Positions 8,879 to 16,873 are shown, numbered from the stretch's first letter. The stretch: DNA of 64,000 nucleotides from Burkholderia plantarii (GCF_001411805.1 NZ_CP007212.1:2790001-2854000), one strand, 5' to 3'. Numbers and translations: made by a program. Notes: generated by a model not told the origin, from the sequence alone.

Positions 8879-9313
8879 ATGTCACCTAGTCACATCGAGA
8901 CGCCTACCGATATGCCTGCACCTGACACCGGCGGCTGTCTAGCGACCCGTGAAATCCTGGATCGCATCGGCGACAAATGGAGCCTCTACATCGTCGCTAT
9001 GCTGGCGAATGGCACGCGGCGCTTCAACGAATTGAAACGTGGCATCGACGGCATTTCCCAGCGCATGCTGACGCTGACTTTGCGCGGACTGGAACGCGAC
9101 GGACTGGTCACGCGCACGATGTACCCGACGATTCCCCCGCGCGTCGATTACGACCTCACTGACTTGGGAAGAACGCTGTTGACGCCTGTCATGGCGCTGG
9201 TCCACTGGGCGAACGACAACCAACTCGCCATTGCCGAGGCGCATAAGCGTTTTGACGAGGAACCGGAGCCCGATCAGGTCTTGATTCAAGGGGTTGTCTA
9301 CCAGCGTCGATGA
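8879..9313 (+). CDS. HxlR-family (winged helix) redox/quinone-sensing regulator
   Basis: The protein is about 144 residues with the HxlR signature: GGCLATREILDRIGDKWSLYIVAMLANGTRRFNEL (cut here by family blocks), then GISQRMLTLTLRGLERDGLVTR and a wing ending PRVDYDLTDLGRTL. The cysteine in GGCLA matches the position of the redox-active Cys of YodB/CatR, which represses azoreductase genes until oxidised by quinones or diamide. ATG at 8879 is preceded by AAGAAGG with 7-base spacing. An ATG at 8843 is the alternative. It probably represses both itself and the divergent azoR operon. Confidence 0.87.
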   Translation: MSPSHIETPTDMPAPDTGGCLATREILDRIGDKWSLYIVAMLANGTRRFNELKRGIDGISQRMLTLTLRGLERDGLVTRTMYPTIPPRVDYDLTDLGRTLLTPVMALVHWANDNQLAIAEAHKRFDEEPEPDQVLIQGVVYQRR

Positions 9314-9353
9314 GCGAGCCCCAAGCTGTTAGGCTTGTGCGAATATAGCGGCG

Positions 9354-11315
9354 TCATCCTACTGAAGGCCCGCGTTGGTGCCCGACTTCCCACGACACAC
9401 CATCGCGGAGCACCATAGCGGCGAGCTGTTGGCCTAGGCGCTGTTCGATCACTGGCTTCCACGGCACCAGCGAGAAGCTCCTACCGTCGTCGAGCATCGC
9501 GTAGCGCCCGCTGGCGAGCATGACACTACGCCGGTAGATGCCGACCAAGCGCTGCCCGTCGGCTGCAGGCCGGTACTCCAGCCCTGTTTCGGTGGCAATG
9601 TCCTTCGTAGCCTTCGCCAGTTCGCGCCCTCGAAGTGTCGTCAGCAGATTGCGAGTGAGGACAACACGCTGCCCGCGATGCTCGGCCAACCCCTGTTCGA
9701 CCAGGAAGTCCGCGCGTTGGCGCAACGCCTCCTTGACCTCGGCCCCAAAGCCTAGGTCACTCAACCCCTTGCCGCCGCCGATCAACTGTTGGTCGAGCCA
9801 GGTGGCGCCGATCACGCACGCCTGCCGCTCGATAGACAGGTGCGATTTCAAATCCACACCCACACCGCCACCGAGCCGCTGCGCGTCGTACTGGCGGCCA
9901 CGCTCGGCCAGATCGTCGGGGACGCGCCAGACACCTTCGGCCTCGCGCTCCACGATACCGGCGCGGCGCAGGGCCTCGAGACGGCGCACATGGGCGGCCA
10001 CCACTTCGCGCGGGTCGCGAGCGGGCCTGGCTTGGCCTTGAGCTACGGCCAGGTGATGATCGGTGCGATACACGCCATCGACGGCCAGCGCGGCGATGTT
10101 GCGGTCTGCAGTACGCACGTCCGCCGCGCCTTTCACTTCGACCACGGCGCCGGTCGGGTACTGCTCCAGTTCCGACTGCGGCGGCAGCGCAACGTAGTGC
10201 GCCTTGCCGTCCGTGCCATCGACGATCAGGTATGCCTTGTCGTACAGCTCGTCGGCCAGCCCCTTGCCGGCCACCCGGCCGATAATCGTGCGGCCGTCGT
10301 TGCCCGGCTCGAACACGGCCAGCTCGCGGGACTTGCCGCTCATTGCCCGTTGCATGGTGCGGATGATGTCGCCGCGCTCACCCATCGCCCGCAGGGTCGG
10401 TTCGGCTTCGGTATGAACGACCCATGCGCCAGGCTGCTGCTCAGTCGCCAAGCCCATGCGCTGCAAGCATTGCAAGCGACCGATCAGCACTTGCCGCTGG
10501 CGTTGCAGTCGGGGTTCGGCGAAGTTTTGGACCCGCACCAGGCCATCGTCGCCGGCCTCGCGCCGCAAGGTGCGATCCAGGCCCGTCCACCGCTCCTGAT
10601 CGACTTCGCGCCGCATGGCGCGCTGCATCTCCAGCTCGGTGCGTGGTCCCAGCCATTCTGTCGCCAGCTCCGACGCCCGCCGGCGCATTCCCTCGGCGAT
10701 GTAGTCGCGGGAAATAATGAGGTCTTTGCCGGTGTCATCCTTGCCGCGCAGGACGACGTGCGTGTGCGGGTTGTCCGTGTTCCAGTGATCGACCGCGACC
10801 CATTCCAGCCGCGTGCCCAGGTCGGCCTCCATACGCGCCATCAGGTGTCGGGTGTAGGTGCGCAGGTCGTCAAGCTGTTCGGCATCCTCTGGCGAGACGA
10901 TGAACCGGAACTGGTGGCGGTCCCCTTCGCCGTGCTCCTTGAACGCTTCAATGTCAGCATCGTCGGTCGTCGCCCCGTAGGCGTGACTCGGCCCGCCGTG
11001 GCGATCGACACCTTCGCGCTCGATGTAGCGCAGGTGCGCGGCAGTCGAGCGCGGCCCGGCCTTCGCCAGATTCACCAGGCGGGCCTTGATCGTGACGCGC
11101 CGCGCATTCGCCCTAAGTCCCTGCCCTGCGAAGCGAGCCGCAACGTGGCCGCGCCCTAATCGGGAACCGGGCCGCTGACCAACCCTGCCGGCTGTCTTGC
11201 CGAGCTTCGTGCCGGCCTTGTTGGCATGCCGCAGTACTTTGTTGATGTAGGCATCGCCGCGCTGTTTCGGCGCACCAGGCCGGACGCGGAAATGGTCATC
11301 GTCACGGTTGCTCAT
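9354..11315 (-). CDS. MOB-P relaxase (VirD2/TraI-like, DUF3363)
   Basis: This 653-residue relaxase nicks oriT and pilots the transferred strand. The N-terminal catalytic half shows AHLRYIEREGVDRHGG, HQFRFIVSPEDA and motif III, HWNTDNPHTHVVLRG (residues 177-191), with the metal-binding histidines. The C-terminal half matches the DUF3363 extension common in ICE relaxases. The basic segment at residues 30-90 probably contacts DNA. ATG at 11315 (MSNRDDDHFRVRPG) fits the family start. A longer frame upstream is antisense to nothing useful and is low in family-like sequence. It lies 436 bp downstream of traF, and that gap carries the candidate oriT. Confidence 0.92.
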   Translation of the reverse strand: MSNRDDDHFRVRPGAPKQRGDAYINKVLRHANKAGTKLGKTAGRVGQRPGSRLGRGHVAARFAGQGLRANARRVTIKARLVNLAKAGPRSTAAHLRYIEREGVDRHGGPSHAYGATTDDADIEAFKEHGEGDRHQFRFIVSPEDAEQLDDLRTYTRHLMARMEADLGTRLEWVAVDHWNTDNPHTHVVLRGKDDTGKDLIISRDYIAEGMRRRASELATEWLGPRTELEMQRAMRREVDQERWTGLDRTLRREAGDDGLVRVQNFAEPRLQRQRQVLIGRLQCLQRMGLATEQQPGAWVVHTEAEPTLRAMGERGDIIRTMQRAMSGKSRELAVFEPGNDGRTIIGRVAGKGLADELYDKAYLIVDGTDGKAHYVALPPQSELEQYPTGAVVEVKGAADVRTADRNIAALAVDGVYRTDHHLAVAQGQARPARDPREVVAAHVRRLEALRRAGIVEREAEGVWRVPDDLAERGRQYDAQRLGGGVGVDLKSHLSIERQACVIGATWLDQQLIGGGKGLSDLGFGAEVKEALRQRADFLVEQGLAEHRGQRVVLTRNLLTTLRGRELAKATKDIATETGLEYRPAADGQRLVGIYRRSVMLASGRYAMLDDGRSFSLVPWKPVIEQRLGQQLAAMVLRDGVSWEVGHQRGPSVG

Positions 11316-11751
11316 GGAGCGGCTCCATCCAAGGCGGTCGTAGTCCGGCGGACGAAGCACGCTGCTTCGCCAACGCCGATGCAGCGTTGCGCACCTTCGC
11401 GGCACGCTGCCGCTCTCTGGCGCGTGCCGCGCCACCCCCATGTGCAGACAAGGTTTCCAAGCGGCCATGTGCCGCGACCTTTTATCTTGCCTTCCGCCTT
11501 TGCCCTGCGCTGTCGCTCCGGGCATCGGCGGCCCGGAGGCGCTGCGCTACTCGCAGCCAGCACGCCGGGGAACGCGGCCACGGCCCTCGGCCGCGCGCGT
11601 TCAAGGCGATATGCCTGCACGGAGGAAAGCGTCGCCGGATGTCGCTCGACGTGCAGTGCTGATGCACTCGCAGGACACGCGCGATGACACCGCGACGGCC
11701 AGCAGAACGACACACCGGCTGGCACGATGAAGCGCAGCGAATCAGCGGCCA
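11316..11751. other. Intergenic region between traF and the relaxase gene (probable oriT region)
   Basis: No gene of the expected codon character is seen in these 436 bp; frames present are overlapping shadows. The stretch holds the nic-like sequence and inverted repeats annotated separately. It also holds a 7-bp perfect dyad CGAAGCA-cgc-TGCTTCG at 11353-11369, 38 bp from the relaxase start, which could be a relaxosome-protein or autoregulatory site. Confidence 0.6.
11450..11491 (+). other. Candidate origin of transfer (oriT) with nic site
   Basis: The sequence reads, in order, AAGGT, ttccaa, GCGGC, catgt, GCCGC, g, ACCTT, then TTATCTTGCC. The 5-bp stem GCGGC/GCCGC with an outer AAGGT/ACCTT pair sits just before TTATCTTGC. 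That resembles the P-type nic consensus (RP4 ...ACCTATCCTG^C, VirD2 border ATCCTG). The predicted nick is between 11489 and 11490 on the + strand. It is upstream of the MOB-P relaxase gene, the usual place. The match is by eye and one base differs from the common ATCCTG core. Confidence 0.5.
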
Positions 11752-12339
11752 TCACTGACGCGTCTCCAGCCAGACCGGATGCGCAACACCGATCACGGTG
11801 GATGCATCGACCGGCCCGAAATACCTGCTGTCGAACGACGCAGGATTGGTCACGCTCAACAGGAACAGTTCGCCCGGTTCGAGGCGGCGGCACTGCGGCC
11901 ACGATGGCAGCGGACGGCCCAGCCGGTCGACACTCAGCACGGTGGCCGAAGGCACGTCGTCGATGCGGACGATTCCGCCCGCGATGCACACCTCCTGCGG
12001 CGAGACCGCACCGATGCGCTTGAGCAGCGGTACGCGCGTCGGCAGATAGCCGCGCTGCGCAGCAAGTGCGGCGGCCTCGGCCGGCAAGGGGACGAGCACG
12101 ATGCTGTCCACGGTCAATGGACGTGGCAACGAGCCGGCCCGATGGTCGAGCGGGTCGATGCGATACCAGCCGACCGCCACGCTGTCGGACGGGTTGTAGG
12201 TCAGGCGCGGCAGCGGTGACACAAAGGACGCCCAGGCCAGCGCAGCGAAGCCGCAAGCGGCCAGTGTTGCCACGCCGGTACGAGCGCGTCTGTGCGAGCG
12301 AGGATGCGACGCGGTGCCGGATGGGGAAATGGTTATCAT
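11752..12339 (-). CDS. traF: TraF, S26-family conjugative peptidase (pilin cyclase)
   Basis: The 195-residue protein has a basic N-terminus, one transmembrane segment (about residues 24-41) and an S26 signal-peptidase domain. The segment YNPSDSVAVGWYRI holds the likely catalytic Ser53 in the S-x-x-x-G-x-Y context, and LLKRIGAVSPQEV holds the general-base Lys107. In RP4, TraF processes and cyclises the TrbC pilin at the periplasmic face. ATG at 12339 overlaps the DUF2840 stop by four bases. It is the last gene of a parA-RHH-DUF2840-traF operon, as in Tn4371-like ICEs. Confidence 0.92.
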   Translation of the reverse strand: MITISPSGTASHPRSHRRARTGVATLAACGFAALAWASFVSPLPRLTYNPSDSVAVGWYRIDPLDHRAGSLPRPLTVDSIVLVPLPAEAAALAAQRGYLPTRVPLLKRIGAVSPQEVCIAGGIVRIDDVPSATVLSVDRLGRPLPSWPQCRRLEPGELFLLSVTNPASFDSRYFGPVDASTVIGVAHPVWLETRQ

Positions 12340-12869
12340 GGCAGCGCCCTCCCGGCCAGCCAGGCGGCGTGCCGCTCGGCGGTGTACGCGGGAACCGGCA
12401 AGCGTGCAGCGAGCCGGTTGCCGAGCGTGCGCCAGTACGCCGGCGATACGTCCGCGGGCGCGATGCCCTGCGCCTCGATGGCGTCGAGCTGCGCCAGCAC
12501 GGCGCGCACGGCGGGTTCGCCTTCGGCGTGCAGCAGCAGGCGCGCGCCGGGCAGCACGCCGGGGATGCGCTGCGCCGCGTCCAGCGACGCGCAAGCCTGC
12601 ATCACCATGAGCTGCCAGCGGATTGTGCCGTAGTCGTTCGCCTGCCAGCGGATGCGGCATAACAGCGCGCCCGGCAGGAACACCGCAACGCGACGCCAGC
12701 GGTCGAGCCGGATAGTACGGGTCGGCTCGCCGAAGCGCAGATACACGTCGATGCGCTGCTCAACGTAGGCGAGCGAAACGCGCGTCAGCGGCGCAATGCC
12801 GGCTTGACCGGCGAGCACCGCGAGCGATGGCGACGGCGCAGTCGTGGCCGCCAGAGCAGATGCGTTCAT
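12336..12869 (-). CDS. DUF2840 domain protein
   Basis: This 177-residue protein matches the DUF2840 family, which is found almost only next to parA and traF in ICEs and broad-host-range plasmids. Recognisable segments are LTRVSLAYVEQRIDVYLRFGEP, then DRWRRVAVFLPGALLCRIRWQANDYGT and a C-terminal PAYWRTLGNRLAARLPVPAYTAERHAAWL. No catalytic motif or membrane segment is seen and the function is not known. The start at 12869 overlaps the small RHH gene by four bases, so the two are translationally coupled. Confidence 0.85.
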   Translation of the reverse strand: MNASALAATTAPSPSLAVLAGQAGIAPLTRVSLAYVEQRIDVYLRFGEPTRTIRLDRWRRVAVFLPGALLCRIRWQANDYGTIRWQLMVMQACASLDAAQRIPGVLPGARLLLHAEGEPAVRAVLAQLDAIEAQGIAPADVSPAYWRTLGNRLAARLPVPAYTAERHAAWLAGRALP

Positions 12870-13117
12870 GAGGTCTTCTCCGGGAACTCGCGTTCCAGCA
12901 ATACGCGCAGCAGTTCGGCGACGGTCACGCCTTGCATGAAGGCCGATACCTTGATGCGCGCCCGCATCGCGGGCGTGACGTCGAGGGTCAGGCGCGCGGT
13001 GTAGAGGTCGCCCTTGTTGAGCGCATCGGCGTCTCCCTGCCGAACCCACGCCTCGGCGTGCGGGTTCGCGGGCGGACGCGCGCCGATGCCGACGCGCTTG
13101 CCGTTGCGCTGGCTCAT
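12866..13117 (-). CDS. Small ribbon-helix-helix protein, probable ParA partner
   Basis: The 83-residue product has a basic N-terminus and a C-terminal ribbon-helix-helix-like segment (YTARLTLDVTPAMRARIKVSAFMQGVTVAELLRVLLEREF). Size and position directly after parA resemble ParG/ParR-like centromere-binding partners that stimulate the ParA ATPase. The ATG at 13117 overlaps the parA stop (ATGA), which was preferred over a GTG at 13126. The much larger ParB encoded at 18402-20456 is the alternative partner of ParA. Confidence 0.78.
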   Translation of the reverse strand: MSQRNGKRVGIGARPPANPHAEAWVRQGDADALNKGDLYTARLTLDVTPAMRARIKVSAFMQGVTVAELLRVLLEREFPEKTS

Positions 13118-13752
13118 GTCGGCCACCGCAGCAGTTCGTCGGTCAACGCGGCGATCTCGCGCGCGGCGGCGCTGTCGGGTGCCGTCTCGCGTGCGAGCCG
13201 GCCAGCGGTCACGCTGTCGGCGAACACGATGCGCTGATGCACGTCCGCGCGCAGCGCGGGCAGCGGCTGGTCGGCGAGCGCGCTGCGCGCCTCGCGGCCG
13301 ATGACGGTGGTGCTGACGCGCCGATTGACGACGAAGGCCGCGCGCAACGCAGGCCTGAACACCTGCGCTTCACGGATCAGCGCCACCATCTCGGCAGAGG
13401 CCCACAGGTCGTAGGGGCTGGGCTGCACGGGAATCAGCACGCGCTCGGCCGCCAGCAGCGCAGAGCGCGCCAAGGCGGCGATGCGCGGCGGACCGTCGAT
13501 GACGACGTGATCGGCGCGACGGGCAAGCTCCGGCGCTTCCTGGTGCAGCGTCTCGCGGGCGAGGCCCACGGCGCTGAATAGCCGTGGCAAGCCCTGCTGG
13601 GCGCGTCGCTGCGTCCAGTCCAATGCCGAGCCTTGCGGGTCAGCATCGAGCAGGATGACGTGCGATCCACGCATTGCCAGTTCGCCGGCGATGTGGGTAG
13701 CGAGCGTGGTCTTGCCGACGCCACCTTTCTGATTGAGCAGCGCGACGATCAT
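13114..13752 (-). CDS. parA: ParA-family partition ATPase
   Basis: The 212-residue ParA/MinD-type ATPase starts MIVALLNQKGGVGKTTLATH, with the deviant Walker A (K-GGVGKTT) at residues 9-16. It has the switch I region LLDADPQGSALDW and the Walker B-like segment HVVIDGPPR. There is no N-terminal DNA-binding domain, so it is of the short type Ib class that pairs with a small RHH partner. It should move the excised element or keep it stably inherited. The start at 13752 excludes an upstream extension that runs through the AT-rich iteron region. Confidence 0.95.
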   Translation of the reverse strand: MIVALLNQKGGVGKTTLATHIAGELAMRGSHVILLDADPQGSALDWTQRRAQQGLPRLFSAVGLARETLHQEAPELARRADHVVIDGPPRIAALARSALLAAERVLIPVQPSPYDLWASAEMVALIREAQVFRPALRAAFVVNRRVSTTVIGREARSALADQPLPALRADVHQRIVFADSVTAGRLARETAPDSAAAREIAALTDELLRWPT

Positions 13753-13832
13753 GGCGCGGCCCTCCCTCCGGAAACACCGGATTCGCCCTGTCGTTTCGGG
13801 GTTGCCCACCGAAACGGAGCGCACTTACTACC

Positions 13833-13861
13833 AGTTAGAGCTTTTAAGTTAGATAAGTTAG
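13833..13861. repeat. AT-rich segment with three AGTTAG repeats
   Basis: AGTTAG occurs at 13833-13838, 13848-13853 and 13856-13861 in an otherwise AT-rich 30-bp patch between parA and the iterons. It may be the parA promoter region or a DNA-unwinding element of a replication origin. Both readings are inference from composition and position. Confidence 0.45.
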
Positions 13862-13905
13862 CGAGCGCCGAAACCCGCGTCGTTATTGGCTTTGCGGCGA
13901 TTTCG

Positions 13906-13969
13906 CACGCCTGATAGCACGATGGGGACACGCCTGATAGCACGACACCCAGCACGCCTGATAGCACGA
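13906..13969. repeat. Three 17-bp iterons (candidate oriV)
   Basis: CACGCCTGATAGCACGA occurs exactly three times, at 13906-13922, 13929-13945 and 13953-13969, with 23- and 24-bp periods (about two helical turns). The array lies between repA and parA, next to the AT-rich patch. Short direct repeats in helical phase beside a replication initiator gene are the normal form of iteron origins. The function is inferred. Confidence 0.75.
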
Positions 13970-13993
13970 GGCCGTCCACACGTTGTCCCCGAG

Positions 13994-14839
13994 TTATCCC
14001 CGTGCCGTGAACGGCACGGGCCGGAAGGTCAGCAGTTCGGCGTTGCTGTCTGGCATCCGCTCGATGCCGAGCACGTAGCCCGGTAGTGACTGCCGCGCGA
14101 CCAGCGCGCGCAGATCGCAGGCGAAGTCGTAGGGCTTCGCCGTGCTGCCCGACTTCTTGTGCAGGTGCCGGAAGTCGAATTGCCAGCCGCCCGGCTGTCT
14201 GCCGCCATGCTTGCGTACCAGCCGATACAGCCACCGCTCGATGCCGCCAGTGAGCCGGAAATACGCCGGATCGATGGTCAGCACCAAGGCGGCGTCGAGC
14301 ACGCCGGCATAGAACCAGTCCGGCAGGATCAGCTCGATGCCCAGCGGCGTGCCGCGAGCGTCGGCCAGTTCCTTCCATTCGTTGATCCACGAGAAGCGAT
14401 GCAGCCGCCGCCTGGTCGTCTCGCGGATGGAAGTCGCCACCGTTGTCGATTGCAGCCGGTCGAGCGCGGCCTTGAGGCGCTGGTAGTCGCGCAGCGACAC
14501 ACCGCGCCCGATGAAGCGCAGGATCTCGTAGGGCGTGGCCTGCATCAGTCGCGACGGGCGCAAGCCCGCGTCGCGCGCTTCCACGATCTGCGAGGCAGCC
14601 CAAATCAGCACGTCCGCGTCCCATATAGTCGCTATACCGTGCTCCTGCGTACCTTCCACGCGGATCGTGACGTCGCCGCTGCGAAAGTCGATCGGCGCCG
14701 TGCGCCGTGACTTCGCCAGCGAGAAGAACGGAAAGGCCATCAAGTCCTGGGCGTCGCGCGGCGCCATGTCGCCCGGCAAGGCGCGGAACAGGTCGAGCTG
14801 TTCTCGCTCTCGCGATAGGCTGGACAAGGCGATGGCCAT
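13994..14839 (-). CDS. repA: RepA, replication initiator protein A family
   Basis: This 281-residue protein belongs to the replication initiator A (RPA) family found on IncP/IncW-related plasmids and Tn4371-like ICEs. Characteristic segments are LMAFPFFSLAKSRRTAPIDF, GIATIWDADVLIWAASQI, LQSTTVATSIRETTRRR and LVRKHGGRQPGGWQF. It should bind iterons and recruit the host helicase for replication of the excised circle. The ATG at 14839 (MAIALSSLSRERE) was chosen over a long upstream frame that shadows the HTH gene. Three iterons lie just beyond its 3' end. Confidence 0.93.
   Translation of the reverse strand: MAIALSSLSREREQLDLFRALPGDMAPRDAQDLMAFPFFSLAKSRRTAPIDFRSGDVTIRVEGTQEHGIATIWDADVLIWAASQIVEARDAGLRPSRLMQATPYEILRFIGRGVSLRDYQRLKAALDRLQSTTVATSIRETTRRRLHRFSWINEWKELADARGTPLGIELILPDWFYAGVLDAALVLTIDPAYFRLTGGIERWLYRLVRKHGGRQPGGWQFDFRHLHKKSGSTAKPYDFACDLRALVARQSLPGYVLGIERMPDSNAELLTFRPVPFTARG
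14000..14019. terminator. 9-bp perfect hairpin at the repA 3' end
   Basis: CCGTGCCGT, two bases, ACGGCACGG form a perfect dyad that overlaps the last codons of repA. There is no T tract directly after it on the repA strand. It could be a terminator without a U tract or an additional initiator/operator site next to the iterons. Confidence 0.35.
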
Positions 14840-14853
14840 GGGAGCGCCTTCGG

Positions 14854-15135
14854 TCAGCGCGCACGGCTGTCGGCCGAATGGTGTTCGGCGTATTCGGGAT
14901 CGGACGTGGTTTCGTAGCTGCGCTGGTCGGCCCAAGCATCGAGATCGGCTGCTGCGTACATCACGCGGCGGCCGAACTTGCGGAACTTCGGCCCGTTGCC
15001 GATCACGCGCTGCTTTTCGAGCGTGCGCGGCGACAGCCGCAGGTATTCGGCGGCTTCGTCGTTGGTGAGGTAGCGTTGGGGTTGCGCAGGCGCGGCGATG
15101 AGTGCGGCAGAAGGCCGCAAGGGAGCAGGACGCAT
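14854..15135 (-). CDS. AlpA/MerR-like helix-turn-helix (excisionase-family) protein
   Basis: This roughly 93-residue protein has a single winged HTH of the helix-turn-helix 17 type: YLTNDEAAEYLRLSPRTLEKQR, then GPKFRKFGRRVMYAAADLDAW (about residues 25-72). GGAGG lies eight bases before ATG 15135. A second ATG at 15150 and a longer frame were set aside. It is 14 bp upstream of repA in the same direction, where such proteins commonly regulate repA-parA in ICEs. An excisionase role is possible but less likely, given the AlpA homologue beside the integrase. Confidence 0.85.
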   Translation of the reverse strand: MRPAPLRPSAALIAAPAQPQRYLTNDEAAEYLRLSPRTLEKQRVIGNGPKFRKFGRRVMYAAADLDAWADQRSYETTSDPEYAEHHSADSRAR

Positions 15136-15260
15136 CGGATGAACCTCCATCTGGCAAGAACGCCGGCAGCACCAGCGCAGCCGGATGGAGTCAGTCTCAA
15201 GATAGCGATGCGTTGCGCGGAGGGTCGTTTTGCAGCGCTGGCAAAACGACCCTCCCTTGG

Positions 15261-16016
15261 TCAATCGAGCTGTATCAGGCGGCGGTAGCCGCCGCGCATC
15301 AGCGATTGACCGCGCCGCACCAGGCGACGCACGCGCGAGCGTAGGCCGCCGTCCGCGTACCAGCCGGAAGCCACGGCCTCGGCGCCGAACAGCCCTTCGG
15401 CTGTCTCGCGCAAGGACGCGCCCGCGAGAGCCGCGTCAAGCGCCTGCAAGGTGTGCAGTTCCAGCAGTGCGGCGGGTTTGGGCCGCGTGCGAGCCACTCC
15501 CGCAGGGATGGTCGCCTCCGCCGTTGCCAGCATGTCCAGCTCGGTCGTAATCGCGCGATAGCTTTTAGCGGACGCAGCGCCCGCACGAATGGCATAGAGG
15601 TAGGCCATGCCATCGGCCACGCCCGGCGCCAGTGTTAACCGCACGCGGCATCCGGGCCAGGCTGCCGTCAACAAAAGGCGCTTGCCATCGTAGACAAGAT
15701 ACTTGTGGCCAGGGATGCGCCAGAACGCGAAAGCGTCGGCGTCCGGTGGCGGGTCGGCATCCGGGTAGAGTTGGAGCACATCGACAGGATCGGGAAACCA
15801 ATCTGGATGCGCGTCGCGTGCATCGAGTGTCGGGTCTTCCAGCATGCGCAAGCCCCAGGCGTGAGCCACCGCCAGTTGCCGGCGACCGCGCAGCCAGTCG
15901 CGCCGGTAATCGGGATGGCGGCGCAGGTACTCCCAAGCCAACGTAGGGCCGTCGAGATGCAACACATACAGGTACGCAGCGGTGGGATACCAGGCTTCAG
16001 AGCTCCGATCGGCCAT
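15261..16016 (-). CDS. DUF6499-DUF2285 regulator (FseA-like ICE activator, single ORF)
   Basis: The 251-residue protein starts with a DUF6499-type segment (WYPTAAYLYVLHLDGPTLAWEYLRRHPDYRRDW, family blocks at residues 9-41). A middle region follows (FWRIPGHKYLVYDGKRLLL), and a DUF2285 HTH-like C-terminus (LHTLQALDAALAGASLRETA, then SGWYADGGLRSRVRRLVRRG). In ICEMlSym the same two parts are encoded by two overlapping frames joined by programmed frameshifting to give FseA, a transcriptional activator of excision and transfer. Here they are one continuous frame. It probably activates conjugation or excision genes. Confidence 0.85.
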   Translation of the reverse strand: MADRSSEAWYPTAAYLYVLHLDGPTLAWEYLRRHPDYRRDWLRGRRQLAVAHAWGLRMLEDPTLDARDAHPDWFPDPVDVLQLYPDADPPPDADAFAFWRIPGHKYLVYDGKRLLLTAAWPGCRVRLTLAPGVADGMAYLYAIRAGAASAKSYRAITTELDMLATAEATIPAGVARTRPKPAALLELHTLQALDAALAGASLRETAEGLFGAEAVASGWYADGGLRSRVRRLVRRGQSLMRGGYRRLIQLD

Positions 16017-16333
16017 GACGCAACCTCCCGTTTAACAGGGACGTCGCCATGAACGTCGAACGTGCGAGCTACGGCATCAGCAACATCAAATCGCCGACAA
16101 CGAAGGCACAAACTCAAGCGGTAACGAGGACCAATTAGCTCCGAAGCCTTGCGCGTCATCCCAGTGCGACGGCTGCGCAGCACAAAAATGGTGCGCAGCG
16201 TCGGACACCCTGCCGCAAGTCGCTCTGTACATCATGGTCCTTTCGGTCACGGTCGCACCCGTCTGGCGCAAGAATATGGTTCAAGACCGTATTCGTCTGA
16301 CGTTAGACCAAAAAAGACACAATACGCCCCCGG
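16017..16333. promoter_or_regulatory. Upstream region of the DUF2285 regulator with a near-palindrome
   Basis: This 317-bp gap lies upstream of the leftward DUF2285 gene and downstream of DUF2958. It contains the near-perfect palindrome GTCTGACGTTAGAC at 16295-16308 (12 of 14 bases symmetric), followed by an A-rich run at 16310-16316. This is a plausible operator or promoter position about 280 bp upstream of the start. No gene is seen. Confidence 0.4.
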
Positions 16334-16684
16334 TCAGTCGGAGATTGAGCCATCGCGCTCTGCGAGCACGACGTACTCCGATAGCGGCCGTACCGCGTGG
16401 AAATACAGATCGCGTAGGACGGGTCGTTGTAGCGGCCCGACGATCCCGGCCAGGTCAGACAGCCTGACCGTCCCGAGCGCCGGCATCCCGATCCCGAGAT
16501 CGATCAACCCCCAAGCAGTATCGCCATCGGCCGGATCGATCGCGGCCAGCAGCCAGGTCGCGTGTGCGTCCGGCGTGAACAGGCGTACTGCCGGCAGCGG
16601 GTCAATGCTTTGACCGGCTGCGCGCGCTGCACCGACGGCGAGCAGTTGCGCACGTTGTTCGGCAGTGACGAGCGGCTGTGTCAT
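16334..16684 (-). CDS. DUF2958 domain protein
   Basis: The 116-residue protein matches the DUF2958 family of ICEs and plasmids. The key segments are LPAVRLFTPDAHATWLLAAI, DPADGDTAWGLIDLGIGMPALGTV and a C-terminal half with DLYFHAVRPLSEYVVLAERDG. No enzyme motif is known. Genes of this family sit in the maintenance/leading region near ParB and DUF932 homologues, as here. It is divergent from the XRE regulator. Confidence 0.88.
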   Translation of the reverse strand: MTQPLVTAEQRAQLLAVGAARAAGQSIDPLPAVRLFTPDAHATWLLAAIDPADGDTAWGLIDLGIGMPALGTVRLSDLAGIVGPLQRPVLRDLYFHAVRPLSEYVVLAERDGSISD

Positions 16685-16873
16685 AGCAGGGAATCTCTAG
16701 AACCGACGATGTGGGGAACCGCTTTGGCGCCAAGACGCGCATGCATCGAAGCGGATATCGGCTTTTGCGCGGAAATACGAAGGCATAAGGCATCGAATCC
16801 GTAAAGGCACGGAAACGCACAACCGGAATTGTGCAGGCCAGAAAAGACACGGATGTGATTCACCGGTTCTCTC

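Noticed and set aside
13906..13969. CRISPR-like array
   Set aside because: Only three 17-bp units with 6-7 bp spacers, next to repA; iterons explain it better, and no cas genes are present.
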